Below are positions 59,253 through 64,000 of a stretch of DNA of 64,000 bases, piece by piece. Within the stretch, counting starts at the first letter, position 1. The number at the start of each line of letters is the position of its first letter. The translations under genes and the position numbers were made by a program. Origin of the DNA: Martelella radicis (lineage in GTDB: Bacteria > Pseudomonadota > Alphaproteobacteria > Rhizobiales > Rhizobiaceae); assembly GCF_014196625.1 (NCBI RefSeq), contig NZ_JACIDZ010000011.1:62001-126000 (forward strand), written 5' to 3'. The notes beneath the pieces are model-generated. The model was not told the DNA's origin and did not search any database. It saw nothing but the letters and a program-made list of their open reading frames with translations.

Positions 59253-60137
59253 ATGAACATACCCGATGGCATTCCCCAGCACCTGAGCGATCTCGTGGCG
59301 CTCAATTCCGAGCGTCTGACCCAGGCCGATACGCGGCTTCTCGACGTGCTTCTGCAAAACCCGCTGCGCGCGGCGCTGGAAAACGGCAAGGAGATCTCGA
59401 CCCGCGCCGGGCTTCATCCCTCATCCGCCGTTCGGCTTGCCCGCCGTCTCGGGTTTGAAGGCTATCCGGAATTCCGCACCTTTCTGCAGAACAGCCTGGC
59501 AGGCGAGGGCGAGGACTTCGACAATGGCGCCGCCCGCGTCGCCGCCCGTCTCCTGCGCGCCGACGAGGGCGAACTGGTCTCCTCCGTCATCGACAGCGAG
59601 ATCGCGGCTCTCGAGGCGGCCCGCAACAGCGTCGATGACCGGCAGATCCGAAAGTTCGCCGAAACGGTTCGCGACTGCCGCAAGGTCTTCATCATCGGCA
59701 CGGGACATGCCGGTGCGCTTGCCCAGCTTCTGGGCCTCAGGCTCAACCGCTCCGGCTATGATGCGGTCGATCTGACAGCCACGCCGAACCAGATGCGCGA
59801 AAAGCTGATGACGATGACGGCCGATGATGTGCTCTGGCTCTTCGCCTTTCGCAAACTGCCGCCGCTGGTGCAGGATATCCGCACCGTTGCCGCCGAACGC
59901 GGCGCAACGACGCTTGCCGTGACCGATGTGCGGGGCGGCAGGTTTTCCCCGCCGCCGGAGCATCACATCACCATTTCGCGCGGCTCGCTCGGCCAGTCGC
60001 AATCGCTCGTCATCCCGATGACGGTCGCCAACACCGTGATCCTCGACCTTGCCGCCATCGACAACGGCCGCTCGATCCGCGCCATCGAGCAGTTCGACCG
60101 ATTTCGCGAAGACGGCCCGCCGCTGAGCTGGGGGTAG
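59253..60137 (+). CDS. MurR/RpiR-family transcriptional regulator
   Basis: 294 residues from the ATG at 59253, 20 bp after the ATPase gene. N-terminal HTH_6 domain 1-78 (GKEISTRAGLHPSSAVRLAR then RLGFEGYPEFR) and a SIS sugar-phosphate domain at about 125-265 (VFIIGTGHAGALAQLLGLRL). RpiR proteins sense phosphosugars; as the last gene of the transport operon it probably controls that operon. Glycerol phosphate or a sugar phosphate would be a fitting ligand. Confidence 0.92.
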   Translation: MNIPDGIPQHLSDLVALNSERLTQADTRLLDVLLQNPLRAALENGKEISTRAGLHPSSAVRLARRLGFEGYPEFRTFLQNSLAGEGEDFDNGAARVAARLLRADEGELVSSVIDSEIAALEAARNSVDDRQIRKFAETVRDCRKVFIIGTGHAGALAQLLGLRLNRSGYDAVDLTATPNQMREKLMTMTADDVLWLFAFRKLPPLVQDIRTVAAERGATTLAVTDVRGGRFSPPPEHHITISRGSLGQSQSLVIPMTVANTVILDLAAIDNGRSIRAIEQFDRFREDGPPLSWG

Positions 60138-60209
60138 GGCGATAAGATCGTGCTTTGCTGCGGGGCAATGATCTGATGATGTTGGGTCCCCGAGTGATTT
60201 GCCGCACCA

Positions 60210-60346
60210 ATCTCCCCCCTTGAGGGGGAGATGTCGCGAACGCGACAGAGGGGGGTAACAGACCTCACCTCAGGCACTCTGCCGTCTTGCAGGTGTTTCA
60301 CCCCCCTCTGCCCCTGTCAGGGCATCTCCCCCTCAAGGGGGGAGAT
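60210..60346. repeat. 137-bp MITE-like palindromic element
   Basis: The 23-bp ends 60210-60232 and 60324-60346 are perfect reverse complements, and each is itself a hairpin (CTCCCCC...GGGGGAG). Imperfect pairing continues inward (AGAGGGGGG against CCCCCCTCT). No coding capacity. It resembles the palindromic intergenic repeats scattered through rhizobial genomes and sits between convergent transcription units (RpiR and MaoC genes), where it may also stop transcription. Confidence 0.8.
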
Positions 60347-60410
60347 CGGATGACCAGCGACTGGTGCTGTTCCGTCCCAGGCAGACAGGTATTATGGCGA
60401 TCTCGCCGAC

Positions 60411-60857
60411 TTACTTTTCGCGCCGCTCGACCAGATAGACATGGTCGCAGGCCATGACGACCTCTTCGCGCTGGTTCCAGACGCGGACCTCCTCGATCAC
60501 CCGGCCATGGCCCGGCCGTTTCGGATCATCCTCGCAGCGGGCGATCGTCAGCACGGTGTGGATCGTATCGCCGATGAAGACGGGCTTCGGAAAGCGCAGC
60601 CGCTCATAGCCATAGGTGAAGGAAAGCGGGTTGATCTCGGATGCCGACAATCCGATGCCGATGGCAAAGGTCATGGTGCCGTGGGCGATGCGCTGGCCGA
60701 AGGGGTGATCCTTCATGAATTCCGTATCCATGTGATGCGGGAAAAAATCGCCCGTATGGCCCGCATGGACGACGAAATCCGTCTCGGTGATCGTCCGTCC
60801 ATAGGTGCGGCGCTCCTCGCCGACCTTGATATCCTCGAAATGGCGTGGCCGCTCCAT
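60411..60857 (-). CDS. MaoC-family (R)-hydratase/dehydratase
   Basis: 148 residues. Single hot-dog fold: VVHAGHTGDFFPHHMDTEFM near 30 supplies the catalytic Asp-His region, then FGQRIAHGTMTFAIGIGLSA. MaoC enzymes hydrate or dehydrate acyl-CoA thioesters. It is the last gene of a four-gene chain; its ATG overlaps the stop of the solute-binding-like gene by one base. The CoA transferase in the same chain would supply its CoA ester. Confidence 0.92.
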   Translation of the reverse strand: MERPRHFEDIKVGEERRTYGRTITETDFVVHAGHTGDFFPHHMDTEFMKDHPFGQRIAHGTMTFAIGIGLSASEINPLSFTYGYERLRFPKPVFIGDTIHTVLTIARCEDDPKRPGHGRVIEEVRVWNQREEVVMACDHVYLVERREK

Positions 60858-61987
60858 CAGAAACTCTCCTCGAACAATTTATTGATCCGCGCGATGGCCG
60901 CATGGGCGGTTGCCCCATCGCTGAGCGCCTCGTTAAGCGCATCGGAGGCTTCCGCCTGGAAACGCATGTAGCCGTTATGGCGCGGACGCAGGAACGACGT
61001 TTCCAGCGTTTGTCGCGTGTTGCGGTAGAAATCATGGGTCTTCGCGTTGACCGCTTCATCGGTCCAGCCGGCGTCATGACCGGGCTGCCCGCCGGCTTCC
61101 GGGTAGAGACCCGACTGAACCGCGCCGCCTGCGACCCAATAGGCATAGTCGATAGCGGCTTGCCTGTTTTCGGAAAACGCCGAGACGGCAATGCCGGTGC
61201 CGCCAAGCGCCGAGCCGCAGGGGCCGTTTTCGCCAAGTGCCAGAATGTCAGTGAAGGTCAGGCGTTGCGGACGGAAGCCGTCCATGGCGTAATTCACATA
61301 GCCGTAGATATAGGGTGAAAGGGCCGCCTTCGGCTCAGGCTCGGCCAGCGCTTCAAGCACGGCGATCGGGTCCATGGCAAAATTTTCCGCCGGCACCATG
61401 CTGGCCAGTTCGGCGAGTTTTTCATAGACGGCGATGCCGTCGTCAACGGCGATCAGCGGCGCTCGCGTTTCCGTCTGGCAGGGCGTGCCGGTATTGGCGG
61501 CGAGCGTATAAAAGGTCATCAGATTGTGCGGCGGGCGCAGCGGCAGCATGACGCGACCCTCGCAGGCAAGCGCGATCAGGCTGTCCCAGTCTTGCGGCAG
61601 CGCCGAAACCAGGTCCTCGCGGTAGGCCATCACCTGGGCAGCGGCATCCAGAGGGAAGGCCCATTGATGGCCGTGATAGTGGTAGCTCGGATAGGACGCG
61701 CCGACCGACCCCCTAGCAAGCGCATCCCGCTCGTCCTCGCGGCCGGGGACATCAAGCAGCGCCAGGCAGTTCTCGGCCGTGATCTGGCCCACATGCGGAT
61801 GATCGATGACGATCATGTCGTATTGCCGGGCCAGTTCCTCGACCGGAAAACTCTCGAAATCCTGCAGGCTGCGCTTGTCCCACTCGATTGCGACGCCGGT
61901 CTTCTTCTGCCATTCGGCGGCACTTGCCACCATCGGATCATAGCCGCGCGGATGGCTCCAGGTCATGCCTTTCAGTTTGATCGTCAC
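60857..61987 (-). CDS. Solute-binding-fold protein without signal peptide
   Basis: 376 residues from a GTG at 61987, overlapping the CoA transferase stop (GTGA). The body matches family-1 extracellular solute-binding proteins: ATMTWSHPRGY-like start (TIKLKGMTWSHPRGYDPMVA), ARQYDMIVIDHPHVG near 54, WAFPLDAAAQVMAYREDL near 108 and a late GGTGIAVSAFSENRQAAIDY. There is no N-terminal hydrophobic segment, so export by Sec or Tat is not predicted. Coupling between acyl-CoA enzyme genes suggests a cytoplasmic role, perhaps binding a substrate, unless the true start was missed. Confidence 0.82.
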   Translation of the reverse strand: MTIKLKGMTWSHPRGYDPMVASAAEWQKKTGVAIEWDKRSLQDFESFPVEELARQYDMIVIDHPHVGQITAENCLALLDVPGREDERDALARGSVGASYPSYHYHGHQWAFPLDAAAQVMAYREDLVSALPQDWDSLIALACEGRVMLPLRPPHNLMTFYTLAANTGTPCQTETRAPLIAVDDGIAVYEKLAELASMVPAENFAMDPIAVLEALAEPEPKAALSPYIYGYVNYAMDGFRPQRLTFTDILALGENGPCGSALGGTGIAVSAFSENRQAAIDYAYWVAGGAVQSGLYPEAGGQPGHDAGWTDEAVNAKTHDFYRNTRQTLETSFLRPRHNGYMRFQAEASDALNEALSDGATAHAAIARINKLFEESF

Positions 61988-63147
61988 AGGCCGAACTCCG
62001 CTCTGATGGCATCGCTCTGCTCGCCGATTTTAGGCGCGGCGCGGTCGGTCTGCATGCGTTTGCCGTCGACCCTCAGCGGCGAGCGCGTGGTGCGGATCGA
62101 AACCCCGTCCTCGCGCGTCACCGTCTGCAGCATGTCGAGCACCTTGAAGCCGGCATGGTTCATCAGTTCCGGCCAGTCGAGCACCTTGGCGCACCAGACA
62201 TCGGCGGGTTCGAGAATGGAGAGCCAGTGTTCCGTCGTTTCGGTGGCAAGGTGTTTGGCGATGATGCGCTTGATGTCGTCGCGCGCGGTAAACCAGAGGT
62301 CCGGCTTGCCGCGATAGGGCGCCAGATCATCGAGCTTCAGCACATCGGCCAACTGGTCGATCGGCATCATCGCAAGCGTCAGCCAGCCATCGGCGGTCTG
62401 ATAGACGCCGTAGGGGGCGGAGAGATAGGCGTGGGCCGAGCGGAAGGCGGAACGCTTCGGCGGCCGCTCACCGTCATTGAGATGCGTCGTCAGAACCTCG
62501 AACTGGAAGTCGATCATGGCTTCCAGCAGGCTCGTTTCCACATGGGAACCCTTGCCCGTGCGGCCCTGCTTCACCAGCGCCGCGAGAACGCCCTGCGCGA
62601 GCGCGGCGCCCGCCAGCATGTCGGCAATGGCAAGGCCGAAGGGAACCGGTCCCTGGCCGTCATCGCCGTTCAGCCACATCACGCCGGAGCGCGCCTGCGC
62701 CAGAAGGTCCTGGCCCGGACGACTGACCCAGGGGCCCTCATCGCCATAGCCGGTGATCGAACCGTAGACGAGGCCGGGAAAGTCCTTCTTCAGCGTCTCG
62801 TAATCGAGCCCGATCCGCTTGATCACGCCGGGGCGGAAGTTCTGCAGCACCACATCCGCCTTGCCGATCAGCTTTTTCAGCGCGGCCAGGTCGTTCGGGT
62901 CCTTCATGTCCAGCGCGAGGCTTTCCTTGGAGCGGTTGATCGCGTGGAAAATCGTCGAATCGCCGCCGATCTCGGTGTCGGAGAGGTAAAGCCGGCGGGA
63001 AAGATCGCCGAGGCCGGGCCGCTCGATCTTGATCACGCGCGCGCCGAGGTCCTGCAGGCGCAGCGAACAATAGGGGCCGGAGAGAAACTGGCACATGTCG
63101 AGTACCAGCACGCCCGAAAGCGGCAGGTCAGTCTTGTCTGCGGTCAT
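61984..63147 (-). CDS. CaiB/BaiF-family (class III) CoA transferase
   Basis: 387 residues. LSGVLVLDMCQFLSGPYCSL at the start, VIKIERPGLGDLSR near 40, FRPGVIKRIGLDYETLKK near 105, and FGLAIADMLAGAALAQGVLA near 168 with the catalytic Asp. It moves CoA between acyl-CoA and a free organic acid, activating the latter. ATGA overlaps at both ends tie it to the oxidoreductase and solute-binding-like genes. Acceptor acid unknown. Confidence 0.93.
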   Translation of the reverse strand: MTADKTDLPLSGVLVLDMCQFLSGPYCSLRLQDLGARVIKIERPGLGDLSRRLYLSDTEIGGDSTIFHAINRSKESLALDMKDPNDLAALKKLIGKADVVLQNFRPGVIKRIGLDYETLKKDFPGLVYGSITGYGDEGPWVSRPGQDLLAQARSGVMWLNGDDGQGPVPFGLAIADMLAGAALAQGVLAALVKQGRTGKGSHVETSLLEAMIDFQFEVLTTHLNDGERPPKRSAFRSAHAYLSAPYGVYQTADGWLTLAMMPIDQLADVLKLDDLAPYRGKPDLWFTARDDIKRIIAKHLATETTEHWLSILEPADVWCAKVLDWPELMNHAGFKVLDMLQTVTREDGVSIRTTRSPLRVDGKRMQTDRAAPKIGEQSDAIRAEFGL

Positions 63148-64000
63148 GGTTTTTCCTTGATCGGGGTCGCCGGGCGGGCGCTGCTCTCATAAGCGGCCTC
63201 GACCAGCGCCATGGTGTTCCATGCGTCCTCGACGCTTGTCAGAAGGGTGTCGTCCTTGCCGGCGATGAAACGCTGGAGATTGTTCATCACGCCGATGAAG
63301 GCGTGGGGAAACCAGGTGCCGGAAAGAGGGATCTCTTCCCAGTCGCCGCCCTTTTCGCAGAACCAGAGCTCGTCCGGCACGCCCTTGGGGTAGTCGAGAT
63401 TGACGCCGAGCGTGGTGATGGCGACGCCCTTGGTGCCTTCGAAACGGAAATAGCAATCCTGGAATTTCGGGCCGAAATCATGATTGTGATTGACCGACAT
63501 GACCGCGCGCACGGGCTCGGGATAATCGAGGATCGCCGATGTGCGCGACTGCGAAACCGTGGTGTCGGGATGGCCGAGGGTCTTTGCGTGGATGCCGCGC
63601 GGATCGCCGAGGAAATGGCGCATCAGGTCCAGATAATGGATCGAGTGCAGCAGGATCTCGACGCGCTCCATGCCCTTCAGGAACGGCCAGAGATGCCAGG
63701 GCGTCATGATGTTGGCGTGCAGTTCGACATCGACCAGTTCGCCCAGCGCGCCGCTCTTGTAAAGGTCATGGATCGCCAGCATCATCGGCGAGAAGCGAAG
63801 CTGGAAATTGACGGCGGCCGTCAACTTGCGCTCGCGGCAGGCTTTCAGGATCGCGGTCGCCTCTGCAAGGTCACGGCCCATCGGTTTTTGCAGAAGGGCG
63901 GGCGCCCCTTCCGGCAGTTTCTCGATCACGCCCTGATGAGCGACCGGCGGCAGCGCCAGATCGAAGACGGCGTTTTCCGTCGCGATCGCCTCCTCAAGGC
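63144..64000 (-). CDS. Gfo/Idh/MocA-family oxidoreductase, C-terminal part (runs off the window)
   Basis: The frame is open from the stop at 63144 to the window edge (285 codons); the true start is outside. Visible: FDLALPPVAHQG then PALLQKPMGRDLAEATAILK (the E/Q-K-P cofactor motif), a catalytic-domain HSIHYLDLMRHFLGDPRGI and VMSVNHNHDFGPKFQDCYFR. These enzymes oxidise sugars or cyclitols with NAD(P). It heads the visible part of the chain with CoA transferase, solute-binding-like and MaoC genes. Confidence 0.92.
   Translation of the reverse strand, partial: LEEAIATENAVFDLALPPVAHQGVIEKLPEGAPALLQKPMGRDLAEATAILKACRERKLTAAVNFQLRFSPMMLAIHDLYKSGALGELVDVELHANIMTPWHLWPFLKGMERVEILLHSIHYLDLMRHFLGDPRGIHAKTLGHPDTTVSQSRTSAILDYPEPVRAVMSVNHNHDFGPKFQDCYFRFEGTKGVAITTLGVNLDYPKGVPDELWFCEKGGDWEEIPLSGTWFPHAFIGVMNNLQRFIAGKDDTLLTSVEDAWNTMALVEAAYESSARPATPIKEKP

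Overview
The window looks like a chromosomal segment of a GC-rich alphaproteobacterium of the order Hyphomicrobiales (Rhizobiaceae-like; Martelella, Rhizobium or a relative would fit). This rests on the large share of ABC and TRAP uptake systems with dedicated regulators, on the ppx-rlmE gene pair, and on the style of the phage proteins. The genus is inference; no 16S or core marker set is present. Layout: (A) 1-7865, nutrient uptake: the end of an amino-acid ABC transporter operon facing a GntR/FCD regulator across a perfect 15-bp inverted repeat, then a LysR regulator, an HpaI-type aldolase, a complete TRAP transporter and a DHDPS-family aldolase. (B) 8170-12274: an FAD amine oxidase-like protein, rlmE, a Ppx/GppA phosphatase with a long basic N-terminal extension, and tRNA-Gln(CUG). 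(C) 12231-29838: a 17.6-kb integrated element bounded by a 47-bp direct repeat of the tRNA-Gln 3' end. It carries an integrase, a chain of tiny overlapping genes including an AlpA-like one, a divergent regulatory block, and one long minus-strand operon. That operon runs from a Rep-like protein through portal, protease, capsid, HNH, tail tube, neck proteins, TerS, TerL and tape measure to a protein with four Cys-Cys zinc motifs. No tail tip, receptor-binding, lysis or elongating replication genes are visible. (D) 30048-44615: a glycan island immediately outside attR: a gtrABC-like cluster, a GT39-like membrane enzyme, an FkbM methyltransferase with a 21-residue repeat tail, a DUF4214-like/GT2 fusion, a GT4 enzyme, a GDP-mannose dehydratase and a 1204-residue triple glycosyltransferase. 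The island ends at the remnant tail of an IS110-type transposase. (E) 45135-54185: a secreted HAD phosphatase and a secreted sulfatase facing an AraC regulator across three CATTTGACG boxes, then cupin, cyclophilin-like, SDR, Gal80-like oxidoreductase and prolyl-aminopeptidase genes. (F) 54376-64000: a Ugp-like ABC operon (binding protein, two permeases, GDPD phosphodiesterase, ATPase) with an RpiR regulator, a 137-bp palindromic MITE-like repeat, and an opposing four-gene chain (Gfo/Idh/MocA, CoA transferase, a solute-binding-fold protein without signal peptide, MaoC). Genes work in blocks: substrate capture plus catabolic enzymes plus local regulator (A, E, F), a self-contained phage-like element (C), and cell-surface polysaccharide assembly and modification (D). 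The most unusual part is C, whose gene content and order match neither an intact temperate phage nor the classical gene transfer agent; a satellite-like or domesticated particle-forming element is one reading and a decayed prophage the other.
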